Positions 23,171-33,676 of a stretch of 64,000 nt of DNA are shown one piece after another. The notes under the pieces are model-generated. The model was not told where the DNA came from. It saw only the letters and a program-made list of their open reading frames with translations, and ran no database searches. Origin of the DNA: Balamuthia mandrillaris (lineage: Eukaryota; Discosea; Longamoebia; Balamuthiidae); the NCBI GenBank assembly GCA_031835245.1, contig JAVKOQ010000196.1, positions 32,998 through 96,997 of the forward strand. Reading direction: 5' to 3'. Position 1 is the first letter of the stretch, and each line of letters opens with the position of its first letter. Both the position numbers and the translations under genes were made by a program.

Positions 23171-24197
23171 GCTGCTTTTTGTTAGTTTAAACCAATCTTA
23201 CTCTCCCATTAACAGTGAACGGCTAGTCTTTTGGCGAGAGTCCAGTTCCGGCATGAGCGAGACGGCCTACTTCATCGGCAAGAACCTTGCTGGCTTCTTC
23301 AGCATCACTCTTCCTCCTTTGCTCTACATGGCTATCTTCTACTGGCTAACCACTCCCGACGTTCCTTTTGAGAAATGGTTCTTCACTTGTTCTTGTTCTT
23401 GTTCTTGTTGTTCTTGTTTTTCTTGTTCTTCTTGTTCTTCTTCTTGTTTTTCTTGTTCTTCTTCTTCTTCTTCTTCTTCTTCTTCTTCTTCTTCTTCTTC
23501 TTCTTCTTCTTCTTCTTCTTCTTCTTCTTCTTGTTCTCCTTCTTGTTCTCCTTCGTCTTCTTTTTCTTCTTCTTCTTCTTCTTCTTCTGATTCTTCTTCT
23601 CCTTCTCACAATTTTTTCCATACAGGTATGGCGTTTTGGTTTGCGTTCAGTTCGTGTGCGTGGGAATGGCGTACCTCATCTCCATCCTGATAAAACCGGA
23701 ACGTTCGCTGATAGTCGGGGTGGTCGTTGTCTTCGTTTGCATCATCATCTCCGGCTACAATCCTCGTTTGAGCACCATCAAGAATGACTATGGCGTTGCT
23801 GGAGAGGTACTTCCTCCTCTCAATCCAGTTTATATATAACACTCTAACCAACACAAAAAAACAGATAGTAAGCGGCCTCTCCTTTGCACGATGGGGCATG
23901 GAAGCCCTCTACCTCTGCGAGGTCACCGAGTTTGACCACATCTACGACATCCACCCTGGCCTTCAGTACTGGGGCTACCAGGAGAACTTCTTCGTGGTGG
24001 ATCTCGTCTCTCTGGTCATTTTGGGTTTTGGTTTCCGAGTGTTGGCATGGATGGCCCTCAAGTGGACGCAACGAGCGGAGAGGGGCTACCAGGGCTTGTT
24101 CGTTGTGATTGGCAAGTTTGTGAGGAAGATCTGCCAGCAGTTGGGATGTTGTTCCTCTGGAAGTGGAAGATATCGTGGCTATCAGACTCTCCACTGA
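18031..24197 (+). CDS. ABCG-family transporter with a seven-module extracellular region
   Basis: Membrane ATP-driven half-transporter. Twelve exons join in phase to 1,582 residues. Exon 1 is a signal peptide (LLVASFFLLSSFFF). Exons 2-7 and the start of exon 8 each encode one ~95-116-residue module ending in a (D)W-[WYF]-[FLI] motif: SWFF, DWYF, DWYF, DWWL, KWWF, DWWI, TWYI. All the bounding introns are phase 1. An EGF-like Cys cluster follows (CYGHGECLP...CLCIG, ~residues 795-833), then a transmembrane helix. The nucleotide-binding domain has Walker A GPSGAGKST (~982), signature VSGGERKRASIG (~1090), Walker B LFLDEPTSGLD. The C-terminal six-helix domain runs to TLH-stop. The NBD-then-TMD order and EGF-like segment recall plant ABCG24/28-type proteins. 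The module has no family I recognise. Substrate unknown. Confidence 0.9.
18562..18676 (+). repeat. (TTCTTG)n minisatellite, ABCG intron
   Basis: About 19 tandem hexamers in the intron 18506-18877, followed by CTT repeats. Confidence 0.95.
23383..23590 (+). repeat. (CTT)n array, ABCG intron
   Basis: TTG/TTC mixed repeats followed by about 25 CTT units inside the intron 23378-23625. Confidence 0.95.
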
Positions 24198-24326
24198 ACA
24201 CCCTTTGTTATTCAACGTTGTTCCTCTTTCTTATCTCTTTGGTTCTATTTATTCTTTTTTGTTTTCTTTTCATCTCCTTGTGTTCATCCTTGTTCTCTTT
24301 CTCCTTGTTTCGGTAGTCTTCGTCTT

Positions 24327-24362
<36 letters not shown>

Positions 24363-24430
24363 CTTCTTCTTGTTCTCGTTCTTCTTCTCCTTCTTCTGCT
24401 GTTTTTTCATTCTTTGCAGCTGGAGGAGAC

Positions 24431-24960
24431 CTAATGCCGAAGCAGCTTTTGTATTTCCTCTGTCTTTGCCACATCCACCGCCCTCTCTCCTCTCTTGTTC
24501 CTTCTCTCCATGACTTCCACTGCCGCCACCTCCCCTCGCTGCAACGCGTCCAACAACAACCTCACCACAGAGACGTGCCCCTGAGCGGCAGCCTTGTGCA
24601 GAGCGGTATTGCCGTCGCTGTCCAGCATGGAGGCATCCGCTTTGCCTCGCTCTAACAACAACCTGACCACCTCCGTGTGGCCACAAAAGGCAGCCCTGTG
24701 GAGGGGAGTGGCACCCCCGCCAGGCGTGCGGACGTTGGCCTCCGCCCCTTCCTCCAGCAGCAGTCGACAGGCCTCCAAGTGGCCGTTGCGCGCGGCGTAG
24801 TGGAGCGGGGAGTAGCCGTCCGAGTCGAGCAGGTTGGCCAGCTTGGAGGAGGAAGCGGAAGAGGAAAGGAGCCGACGCATCTTGTCGAGGTTGCCTTTTT
24901 GGGCAGCGCTCCAGAGCCCTCTTTCGAAAGCCAGTTCATCTAACGACTGCACAGCTGCAC

Positions 24961-24994
<34 letters not shown>

Positions 24995-25244
24995 AGATTG
25001 GTGTAGATAGAGAGATAAATATCGTTCAATGATTTGCGTTTTCACAACAAAACAAAACTTAAAAAAACACAGGATGAATGAAACCTGTGGTATTAGAAGT
25101 ACAACATCCATCATGGTGGTGCTCGTGGTCCTGATGGTGGTGATGCTGGTCATGCTCGCTCGCCGTTGTGCCAGCGGGCGTTTCCATTCCTTTCATGTAT
25201 TTTTTTCCTTCCTTCAGTGTTGCTTTTATCATGTCGACACTCAT
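24431..25244 (-). CDS. Ankyrin-repeat protein with His-rich N-terminus
   Basis: Two exons (25244-25085, 24954-24431) give 227 residues. The N-terminus carries HDQHHHHQDHEHHHDGCC (about residues 32-49), a likely metal-binding stretch. The rest has at least four ankyrin repeats: LWSAAQKGNLDKMRRLL, GYSPLHYAARNGHLEACRLLL, GATPLHRAAFCGHTEVVRLLL, GNTALHKAAAQGHVSVVRLLL. It ends RAVDVAKTEEIQKLLRH. Ankyrin repeats mediate protein contacts; no catalytic domain is visible, so the partner and role are unknown. The gene converges on the ABCG gene with a 233-bp spacer and is divergent from the secreted repeat protein. ATG at 25244 was preferred to an upstream GTG. Confidence 0.85.
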
Positions 25245-25777
25245 CACGACGACGCGAAAGCATGTTGTGAAAATTCCAGGACGACGCGAAATTGTCGGGA
25301 TAATCAGGACGACGTGAATAATCTGGACAGAAGAAAAACGACGAGAAACAGCGACAGAAATGGCAAACCCGAGATAAACGAGGCTTCTAATGTAGAGGGG
25401 GAGGAGCGTTCAACAAATTGAGGACCATCCTTTGGGTAAACAAGATCTGGAGGTGGTGGCCACAGGCCCGCCGCCATTGGTGGGGAGAGGGAAAATAATA
25501 TTTATTTTTTTCATTCCGCACACGAAGTTTCGCAGGAGTATTGGCTTGTGGGGGAGAGTGTAGGGCAATGAACTAAAAGGTGATGACCCCACCCCATGGA
25601 TTTCGTGGAGTTGGAACCATGGCGCCACGGAACTTACCATCCTTGGCACCATTTCATGCAGGTATAAATAATACCTACTTCTTGCTCCCCATTGAAAATC
25701 ACTTCAACAACAAAAACAAAGAACACAAGCAACACAAAACAAGTCAAGCCTGACTGAGTTCGTTCACCGACAAAACG
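25245..25777. promoter_or_regulatory. Divergent promoter with GACGACGCGAAA motifs and TATA-like box
   Basis: Copies of GACGACGYGAAW lie at 25248-25259, 25280-25291 and 25308-25319, close upstream of the ankyrin gene, with a looser fourth near 25338. A TATAAATA box at 25663-25670 is embedded in an inverted repeat (GGTAT-aaata-ATACC). It is 108 bp before the ATG of the secreted repeat protein. Confidence 0.5.
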
Positions 25778-26467
25778 ATGAAGAGAGTAATGACTTTGCT
25801 GGTTGTGCTGGCAGCCTTTGCTGCTGTGGCGCTCTGCGACAAAGCTGCGGTCGACGCCTCTACCCCCACGACGAGATACTACGACGGTGGAGACATCTAC
25901 GATGGTCGCTACGATGGAGGCGACATCTACGATGGCAAGTACGATGGAGGCGATATCTACGATGGCAAGTACGATGGAGGTGACATCTATGATGGCAGAT
26001 ACGGTGGCAACGTCTTCGATGGTAGGTACGATGGTGGCAACATCTACGATGGCAAGTATGATGGTGGCGACGTCTACGATGGCAACTATGATGGTGGCGA
26101 TGTCTACGATGGCAACTATGATGGTGGCGACGTCTACGACGGCCACGACATTGATTACTATGATGACTATGAAGATGACAACGTGAACTACGGAGCTGGT
26201 TGGTGCCCTGGTGACATTGATTACGATGGTAACGACGGTTACGATGGCAACGATGGTGGCAACGTCGGCGACGGTCACGATGGTCATGATGGCAACGATG
26301 GTGACGGTCACGATGGTCACGACGGTAACGATGGCGGTAACGTCGGTGATGGTCATCATGACGGAGACGGCAAGAGTGATGACAAGAGCAGCCAGGGATC
26401 CGACAGCAGCAACGATGGCAGCAAGGACCACAGCGCCGCCCGCTCTTTGCGTCCTTTTGTCTTCTAA
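25778..26467 (+). CDS. Secreted Asp/Gly/Tyr repeat protein
   Basis: Intronless ORF of 229 residues. MKRVMTLLVVLAAFAAVALC is a clear signal peptide. Residues ~34-130 are about nine 10-residue repeats of the form YDGGD-[IV]-YDGx. Two further acidic blocks follow: YDDYEDDNVNYG, and NDGYDGNDGGNVGDGHDGHD with Asn/His in place of Tyr. The C-terminus is basic (RSLRPFVF). The DNA copies of the repeat differ at wobble positions, so the repeat is under protein-level selection or is not recent. Acidic Gly-rich repeats suggest an extracellular, possibly calcium-binding or wall/matrix protein; this is inference. No homologue is recognised. The strong TATA-like promoter and intronless form fit an abundant product. 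Its stop is 56 bp from that of the convergent F-box gene. Confidence 0.82.
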   Translation: MKRVMTLLVVLAAFAAVALCDKAAVDASTPTTRYYDGGDIYDGRYDGGDIYDGKYDGGDIYDGKYDGGDIYDGRYGGNVFDGRYDGGNIYDGKYDGGDVYDGNYDGGDVYDGNYDGGDVYDGHDIDYYDDYEDDNVNYGAGWCPGDIDYDGNDGYDGNDGGNVGDGHDGHDGNDGDGHDGHDGNDGGNVGDGHHDGDGKSDDKSSQGSDSSNDGSKDHSAARSLRPFVF

Positions 26468-26523
26468 AGACATTTTTTTTTTGTTGCACAAAGTGGATAA
26501 GCAACACCTTTTTTTTTCCCACT

Positions 26524-28815
26524 CTAAAATAAAAAAAATATTGTTTCTTTGCTACCACTATCACTATCGCTATCGCTATCGCTATCGCTATCACTGTCAC
26601 TAGAGTAAAATTCCTCTTCGTCATCGTCTTCGTCTTCATCCTCTTCTTCTTCAAACAGTCTACAGGGTTCCTGCTGGGGTCCATCCCAAGGACATCCGTT
26701 GTCGCGTGCCCACTTCAAAATGTCCCGATGTCCGTTGCGTGAGGCCCAGTTACACGTGCTCTCGTCCCAAGGGCATCCATTCGTATGTGCCCACTGCAGG
26801 ATCCTCAAGTGTCCTCCTTGTGCTGCAGCGCTACATGTTCGTTCATCCCAAGGACAGCCATTGGCCCTCAGCCATTGCAACACTTCCAGTTTGTCTCCTT
26901 TTGCAGCAGCCGCACAGGCCGTGGCATCCCAAGGACATCCATTGGCTCTGGCCCATGTTAATATCTCGATGTAGGCCTTTCGTTCGACTTCATCCTCCTC
27001 CTCATCTTCCTCCAACGCAGTGGCAGCTCCTGTACAGGTTCGCTCATCCCAAGGACAGCCGTTCTCTCGAAGCCATTTAAGTACTTCAAGACGTTTGGAC
27101 TCAGCTGCTGCAGCACAGGCCCGTTCGTCCCAAGGACATCCTTTCTCTCGAGCCCATTTCAACATCTCAAAGTTCTCTTGAGCTGCGGCAGCACATACTT
27201 CCTCGTTCCAAGGACATCCACGCTCCCAAAGCCACTTTAACAGTTCAGGTCGTCCCTCAGCAGCAGCAGTAAGGCATGTGCTCGCGTCCCAAGGACAGCC
27301 CTGTTCGTGAAGCCATTGGAGCAGCTCCTTGTTGCCATGGCCCACTGCCTCATTGCAAGTCTCCACAGTCAAAGGACAGCCCTGCTCATATGCCCATTTC
27401 AAGATCTCAAAGTGACCTCCGTCTGCTGCTTTGCTGCAAACCTTGTCGTCCCAAGGGCAACCATTGTCGTGTGCCCATTTCAAAATCTCCAAATGTCCAT
27501 ATTTAGCCGCTTTGCGGCAAGTGGCCTCGTCCCAAGGTAAGCCAAGCTCTCGAGCCCACTTGAGAAATTCGAAGTGGCCGCCCTTCGCTGCAGCGCTGCA
27601 GCTTGAAGCATCTACAGGGCAGCCGTGCTCGTATGCCCACTGAAAGGTGGCCATTTGTCCTGCCTGTGCTGCATAGCGCAAGGTGTCCTCATCCCAAGGG
27701 CAATCGTGCGCTCGGGCCCACTTGAGAACGTCCAGGTGGCCTGTCATAGCGGCCATTACACATGTTGTCTCGTCCCAGGGGCAATGGTTTTTATGAAGCC
27801 ACTTTAGAACCTTCAACTGGCCAGCTCCTGCCGCATGTGCAGCAGTCATCGTGCTCCAAGGGCAGCCCCACAGTCGAATCCATTTCAGGGCCTCCAAGTG
27901 CCCGTTTTTCGCTGCAGCAATGGTGGTATTCGTATGCCACGGACAAGACCAATAGTAGGCTTTCTTGAGCACATGCAAATGGCCGTTTGCTGCTGCAGCA
28001 TCACATGTCTACCAAAGCAGAAAATGCAAGAGAGAAAGAATGTAAGTGACATGAAGAAGCATCAGGCTGAAGAAGAAAGAGAAAGAGAAAGAGAAAGAGA
28101 AAGAGAAAGAGAAAGAGAAAGAGAAAGAGAAAGAGAAAGAGAAAGAGAAAGAGAAAGAGAAAGAGAAAGAGAAAGAGAAAGAGAACGAGAAACGCCGAAA
28201 GAGAAACTACAAAAGAGAAAGAGAAAGAGAAAGATAGAGATAGAGAAACGACGAAAGAGAAATGACGAAAGAGACAGAGAAAGAGGAACAACGAAAGAGA
28301 AACGGAGCATACCTTTTCATCCCAAGGACAGCCGTTCTCTCGCGCCCACATCAACACTTCCAAGTTGCCTTGTCTGGCCGCCTCCTCACATGTACGGACG
28401 CTCATCGGATGTCCGTTCTGCACAGCCCATTGCAACATCTTCAGGCTGCTGCACACCGCCTTGTCAAGCAGTAAGCGCCGAAGGTTGGGGTTGCTGCAAG
28501 CATACCAACGACGGCAGGTCCTGGCGGCCACGGCTACCATGTGACGAGGCAGCAGGTTAAGTATGTGACACAATAGTTCGTCTGGGATCTGATCTTGCAG
28601 CCAGCTACCACCTTCTCCCTATATAAGACATGAAAGTGAGCTGCGGGGATCTAGGAATGGAACACAAACTCTTCCTGAGATGCAAAAAGACGAACCGTGC
28701 GCGGTGCTTCGTGATTTTCAAGCGGGTCTGGACCTACCTGTTCATTCGCTGCGTTTTCTGTAAGCAGTGTCTCTTGCTCTTGGCCAATCCTTCGGCGTTT
28801 TTGTGGTCTGCTCAT
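26524..28815 (-). CDS. F-box-like protein with GCPWDE-type ankyrin repeats
   Basis: Three exons (28815-28738, 28618-28313, 28008-26524) give 622 residues. After a basic leader (MSRPQKRRRIG) comes an F-box-like helix set, QIPDELLCHILNLLP...CRRWYACSNPNLRRLL. About 17 repeats follow, each near 27-33 residues, built on GHLEILKWARENGCPWDExTC. The tail is very acidic (EEEEDEDEDDDEEE) then a Ser-Asp run. F-box proteins recruit substrates to SCF ubiquitin ligases; the repeats would choose the target. This repeat type is widespread in amoebae, oomycetes and brown algae and is abundant in giant viruses of amoebae. Introns and a eukaryotic F-box show that this copy is a host gene. The intron 28009-28312 holds a GAAAGA array. 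Confidence 0.88.
28077..28186 (-). repeat. (GAAAGA)n array, F-box gene intron
   Basis: About 18 hexamer units on plus, TCTTTC on the sense strand. Confidence 0.95.
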
Positions 28816-29118
28816 GCCGTTGTGCGTGTTCTCTCTTTCTTCTCGTTGGAAACTTCGGTTTTTTCGGATGACTCCTCTAGTGGAACAAAATATTTTGCTG
28901 TTGAATATTCGTGTCGACACGATTGACATCTGTGTTTGACCCCTCAGGTTGTCTACAAAAATACATAAAACGAAAGAAGAAAGGAAAAAGAAGAGAGAAA
29001 GAAAGAGTACCCGCAAGGACCACTTTTTTTTTGTGTGTGTGTGTGTGGTGTTGTTGAACCGTCTGTCCTATTATTCTTTTCCCTCGAGCAACCCTCTTTT
29101 TTTTTTTTTTTTTTCACG
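28816..29118. other. Divergent promoter region
   Basis: Spacer between the starts of the F-box gene (-) and Y14 (+). It contains a GTGTCGACAC palindrome at 28911-28920, a GT run and a long T-tract just before the Y14 ATG. Confidence 0.5.
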
Positions 29119-30042
29119 ATGTCGGACAGAGAAAGTTTTGTAGACCCAGACGAAGTGGACGTGGAAGGCGAAGAGGAGGAGTTCGAAAGCAGAGGGAGCA
29201 GAGGGAGACTGAGATCAGAGATTTCTGTTTCTGGCAGCGGAGGAGGCGTCAAGGGAAGAGGAGCCTCTGGTAGTCACGGAGGCATGGAGGAACGCTACGC
29301 CGGAAAGTCTGGAGTGTTTGAGCGACTGTCCCGTGATGGCTCTTCTTCCTCTGCCCCTGCTTCTTCTTCTTCCTTTTCCTCCTCCTCCTCTTCTGTCTCT
29401 CACCACGAAAAGGGCGCTTCTGTTCCTCAACAATGTATTGTACCACTTTTTCGTTCAATCGTGTGAGATTATTTTTTTTGGACTCATCCGTTTTTTTTTT
29501 TCTTCTGGAACCCAAAAATAAAAAAATGTAGCGGTGGAAGGTTGGATTGTCATTGCAGCAAATGTACAGGAGGAAGCTCAGGAGGATCAGATACACGACG
29601 CGTTTGCCGACTAGTACGTTCCCTTCTCTTTTTCTTATCTTCGTCTCTCTGTTCTCTTTCTATTTCATTTATATGATCTGTCTCTCTTCTCTCTTCTTTC
29701 TTACTCCTTTCTTCGTAAAGCTATGAATAACACAAAGCCATTCCAAACAAAAAACAAAAAACAAAAACACTTTGCAGTGGAGTGATCAAGAACATTCAAC
29801 TTCCATTGGACAGAAGAACAGGCTTCGTCAAGGGCTACGCCTTGGTGGAGTACGAAACAAAGAGGGAGGCGGAGACGGCCATCGAGAAGATGAACCAAGC
29901 AGAGTTTATGGGCAAGACATTAACCGTGGACTGGGCCTTCCTGGCCAAGCCTGGCTCTTCCTCTTCCTCTTCATCATCCTCTTCCTCTTCTTCTTCTCGA
30001 AGCAAAGGACGCGTGGGAGGCGCAGGCGGAAGGAGAAGATAA
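29119..30042 (+). CDS. RBM8A: Y14/RBM8A, exon junction complex RNA-binding protein
   Basis: Nuclear RRM protein that pairs with Mago to lock the exon junction complex on spliced mRNA. Three exons (29119-29434, 29532-29613, 29778-30042) give 220 residues. The N-terminal ~105 residues are acidic, Gly- and Ser-rich and longer than in animals. The single RRM starts [23 protein letters not shown] and continues [26 protein letters not shown] with [25 protein letters not shown] and KGY-LVEYE are diagnostic of Y14. As in animal Y14 the RRM faces Mago, not RNA. The C-terminus is a Ser run then [16 protein letters not shown] basic tail. Its presence fits the heavily intronic genome. Confidence 0.95.
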
Positions 30043-30337
30043 GTCTGCTTGCGCGGAGAGAGAGAGAGAGAGAAGGAAAAGTATGTCGACAGTTGTCTAC
30101 AAAAAGTAAAATTCTGTTTTCATGACGACATTAGATTTCATGACGTCATTATTTTGTCGATAATTGTCTGCAAATAATCTCTCCAAGACGAAAATTTCGA
30201 AACGGGAGTAACGCAGAAACAATGTTTTGCGTACGATATCTGACTGGCAAGCGATCATATGGCAAAAGTAAAAAACAATGAATAGTAATCACAAGAAAGA
30301 AGAAAGAAAGAAAGAACAAGCGCTGAAAGGTTTTCAA

Positions 30338-31209
30338 TCAGACATAACTTGTCGAGTGATCCACTGAGGCCATTCGGTGATAGGAATTTGTTCGTCCAAC
30401 ACCCGGGAGTACAGACGATGGACGTCCACGTTCTTGAACCGACCTTCTTGTACCGCATTCATCTTTGCAAATATAGCCACACTCACAAAATACCTATTAG
30501 TCATTCCAGGTATTCGTTGTTTTTAAGTGGTTAGTGAATCGGACCGTGACAACATACACTTAAGAGAAAGTGAAGGAAACAAAAAGTACAAAGAATAAGC
30601 AAACGTACTTTTCAGACAGGTCTGTAAGAGCGCTTTCGGTGGAGCGTAGCTTCTGTCTCGTCTCTCTCAGCACTTTGTCTTTCAGGTTAAGCTCATTCTC
30701 CAAACAATGAACGCGTTCCTCTAAGTGTTTCTGTGCTGGTGTTGTATTTGTTGCTTCCACCATGACTCCACTGTTGGACTTCACTTTACGAAACGGCAGT
30801 CTCGTTGTGTTCCCACTGTGCAGGAACTTTTGCAGTTGTCTCTGAGAGAGTTGAACTTGTTCCTCCTCCTCTTCTTCTTCCATCGACAGTGTTAAGTCAC
30901 TGTTGCTGCTTGTGGCCTCTTTATCGAACAAGTCGGAAGGAGGAGGTTTTACGGAGTAGGGAGAAGTGGAGGAGGGAGAAACCTCTCCTTCCTCCTCGTT
31001 TTTGGAGGGCATTACGAGAGAGAGCATAGGAGAGGTGACGTTCCGTGGAGAGAAGCTGCCGCTGAGGTCCTCTGTTGAGCCTTGGTAGTCGATATTGAGA
31101 GACGAGCTGCTCAACTTCAAAAAAAACAGAGGAAGGCATGAAAGAGATAACTCAGACATACAAGAAACAATAACAAAAGGAACGAGAAAAAAGAATAGTA
31201 TAGAATAGA

Positions 31210-31248
<39 letters not shown>

Positions 31249-31761
31249 AAGAGAAGGAAACGACGAGGAACAAGGAGAAGAACGAGAGGACAACGACAGC
31301 AACAAACAATACTCAACTGCCTCACTGCTATCTACGGCAATATTGTACAACAACGAAATGCTGTTCCTCAACTGGGCAAGCCACCGCTGTCTCTCCTCTC
31401 TCGAGGCAGCGATCAGGAAGTAGTCCCGGAAGGAGGTACGAATGCTGAACGCGCAGCCGGCATACTTGGAGCCAGGGCGGACGGCGTCGGGGACCTCCAC
31501 CACCTTGGTGGTCCGCTCGAGGGGGATGTAGTCGATGGCCTTGTCGCTCTTGCGGTCGCCCTCCTTGGCAAAGTATTTGAGGCGCTTGCCGTCCAGCTGG
31601 AAGTAACGCCGCTTCCAGTTCTTGCGCCGGCCGCCTTGCTTCTCCAGCCAGCCCTCCAAGGGAGGCAGCGCGGGAGCTCCCATCATCATCATCATGCTCC
31701 CTCTCGCACTGCCGCTCACCGGCGCCGGTGGTGGTGATGAAGGTTCCATTGGGGTCTGCAT
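30338..31761 (-). CDS. PH-domain protein with coiled coil
   Basis: Probably three exons: 31761 to about 31330, about 31112-30609, and 30462-30338. The PH domain covers residues ~36-145: LEGWLEKQGGRRKNWKRRYFQL, then CAFSIRTSFRDYFLIAAS and ERQRWLAQLRNSI with the invariant Trp. The Lys/Arg-rich beta1-beta2 loop could bind phosphoinositides. The middle is Ser-rich and acidic ([14 protein letters not shown]). A coiled coil follows (HLEERVHCLENELNLKDKVLRETRQKL). The last exon (MNAVQEGRFKNVDVHRLY...ITRQVMSD) is supported by an in-phase acceptor and balanced composition. The first donor is ambiguous (two candidates keep frame). It is likely a membrane-recruited adaptor. The intron 31113-31330 carries a CT array on the sense strand. 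Confidence 0.78.
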
Positions 31762-32084
31762 GGTCGCTGTCCAGGTGTTGTCCGTTTTCGTTACGCCAAC
31801 TTTTTTTTTTTACCTTTTTCTGGGTGCAAGAAAACCGCGTGGGCTTTGTTCGTGACGACATGAATTTAGACATGCGAGGTTCTTGGTTTTTTGTCGACGA
31901 TACGGGATTGCTGTCGACCATAATTTTGTAAATGGGGTGTAAATGAATGGAGAAGCCGGATTGGCTGACTTGAAACAAACAGGAAGATCTGGTTGGGCGG
32001 GTGGGGGATAGAGGGCTGTGCAAGGCTCCCGAAAAATCATCTCGGCTTTTTCCACTACAAAAAAAAAAGACTAAAAAAGCTAAA
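31762..32084. other. Divergent promoter region
   Basis: Between the PH gene (-) and the type I membrane protein (+). Two GTCGAC sites at 31893-31898 and 31913-31918 lie 20 bp apart. No coding evidence. Confidence 0.5.
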
Positions 32085-32990
32085 ATGTTGGCCGGCAGAC
32101 TTGCCTGGGTCCTCTCTGTCTTATGGCTCTGCAGCCTTCTTCTTCTGTCTTCCCCCTTCTCTGGGGTCTGTGCCCAAGAGATCTTGGCAGAGGATGAGCT
32201 TCATCCTGATGGCTCCGTTGAAGTGGAGTTTGATGGAATGGTGGCTCGCTTCCCGTATCTTCATCCTGCGGTGCTGATGTTCCCGAAGCACAACAAAACG
32301 GGCCAAGTTATCGAGGATCATTACGGAGGTATCGCCTTCCTCAGCGTCCACGAACTGGGTCACTGTGTGTGTTGCAAAGGCTCTAAACTCCCAGGGCAAT
32401 ACTTGGACTGCGACGACGGAATTCCCACGGAGATCTTGGACGTGAGGAAGTGGGACTGGCACAGGGAGACGGTGTTGGACAAGCAAACGGGGAAGCTGCA
32501 TAAGGTAGTCTACAGTTCCGAGGATGAGGCGCGGCAAGGAGCCAGCCTCCGAGTGGTCTGGGAGGCCATCAGGGATAACGAGCATAGGCCAATAAGGTTG
32601 TGCATACCTCACCATATATTTCTTTTTCTCTCACTCCCTCTCTTATTATTTCTTCGTAAATGCAGTAATGGTCAAGCGGAGCGTGTCTTAGCTCTTACTC
32701 GAAACAACCTCAAGTTCACTGTGGAACTTGATAACTACACCTCCGTCATTCATGGCGACGATGCCCCCAACCAACTTTGGGCACTGGCCGTAAGGCTTGT
32801 CATTTTCATGAGCAGAGAGCCGCTCTACACTCCCAATTTCTTGGGGACGTTCAACATCGCTGAGGACCAGCCTTCGGAGTGGCAGTGGCATGTTTATCTG
32901 AGGTCAAAAGAGCCGCCTTACTTTCGCTATGACCTCACTCAGGTAGGTGTTAGCTTTTATCTCTCTATGTTTGGTTGATGTGTACCCTCT

Positions 32991-33066
<76 letters not shown>

Positions 33067-33633
33067 TCTCTCTCTCCCTCTCTCTCTCTCCTCTCGTTTC
33101 TCTAGTTTAAACCACCTCTTCTTTATTCCTTCCAACCGCAGTCCATGTTTTCAACCGCTGATCCGCCGAGCGTCTCCCGCGTGATAGAACCCAACACAAC
33201 CTTGCATGGCTTCGAGCCCATAGACTCCAGGAAACTAGGAGTGTACACGGAAGCCAATGGCACCATCATCAAGGGAGAGTTCCTGGAAATCACTTTGCCC
33301 GCAGGGAACAACCGCATCTTTTACGACCCAGAGCTGAGCGTCCTGTTGGAAACCTCTGGTGGAGAGGATGGGGAAGGCGATGGAGAACAAGACGGAGAAG
33401 ATGGGGTCGTGGAGGAAGACGGGGATGGAGAAGGTGATGCCGATGGAGATGGAAAAGAGCCGGACAGAAAGGAGGGAGGAGAGGATGATGACGACGAGTG
33501 GATCCCTATTGTCGGAGGGGTGCTGGGCGGGATGTTGTTGGTGGGAGCGGTTGCGGCGTTTGCGGCCTTCATGACCGTCCGGTGGTGGGTCGCCCACAAG
33601 AGAAGGCAACAAGTGGCTGCCGTCAACTTTTAA
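32085..33633 (+). CDS. Type I membrane glycoprotein, unrecognised
   Basis: Three exons (32085-32596, 32666-32942, 33142-33633) give 426 residues. A signal peptide (LAWVLSVLWLCSLLLLSSPFSGVCA) leads into a ~290-residue ectodomain with one Cys cluster (HCVCCKGSKLPGQYLDC) and possible N-glycosylation sites. The ectodomain ends in a Gly/Asp/Glu stalk (GEDGEGDGEQDGEDGVVEED). Then come a transmembrane helix (WIPIVGGVLGGMLLVGAVAAFAAF) and a short basic cytosolic tail (RWWVAHKRRQQ). I do not recognise the ectodomain, and no enzyme motif is visible. The charged stalk may hold the domain off the membrane. A long CT array fills the second intron. Gene integrity is well supported by phase and topology; the function is open. 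Confidence 0.8.
32989..33092 (+). repeat. (CT)n microsatellite, intron of membrane protein
   Basis: About 100 bp of CT dinucleotide inside the intron 32943-33141. Confidence 0.97.
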
Positions 33634-33676
33634 CGTCCAAGCGAAGAAGAGACTGCATAAATAAGGGGTTGTGTTT

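Noticed and set aside
26524-28815. Giant-virus insertion
   Set aside because: The repeats resemble those in giant viruses, but the gene has spliceosomal introns, a host-like F-box and host-type neighbours, and no viral core genes are present.
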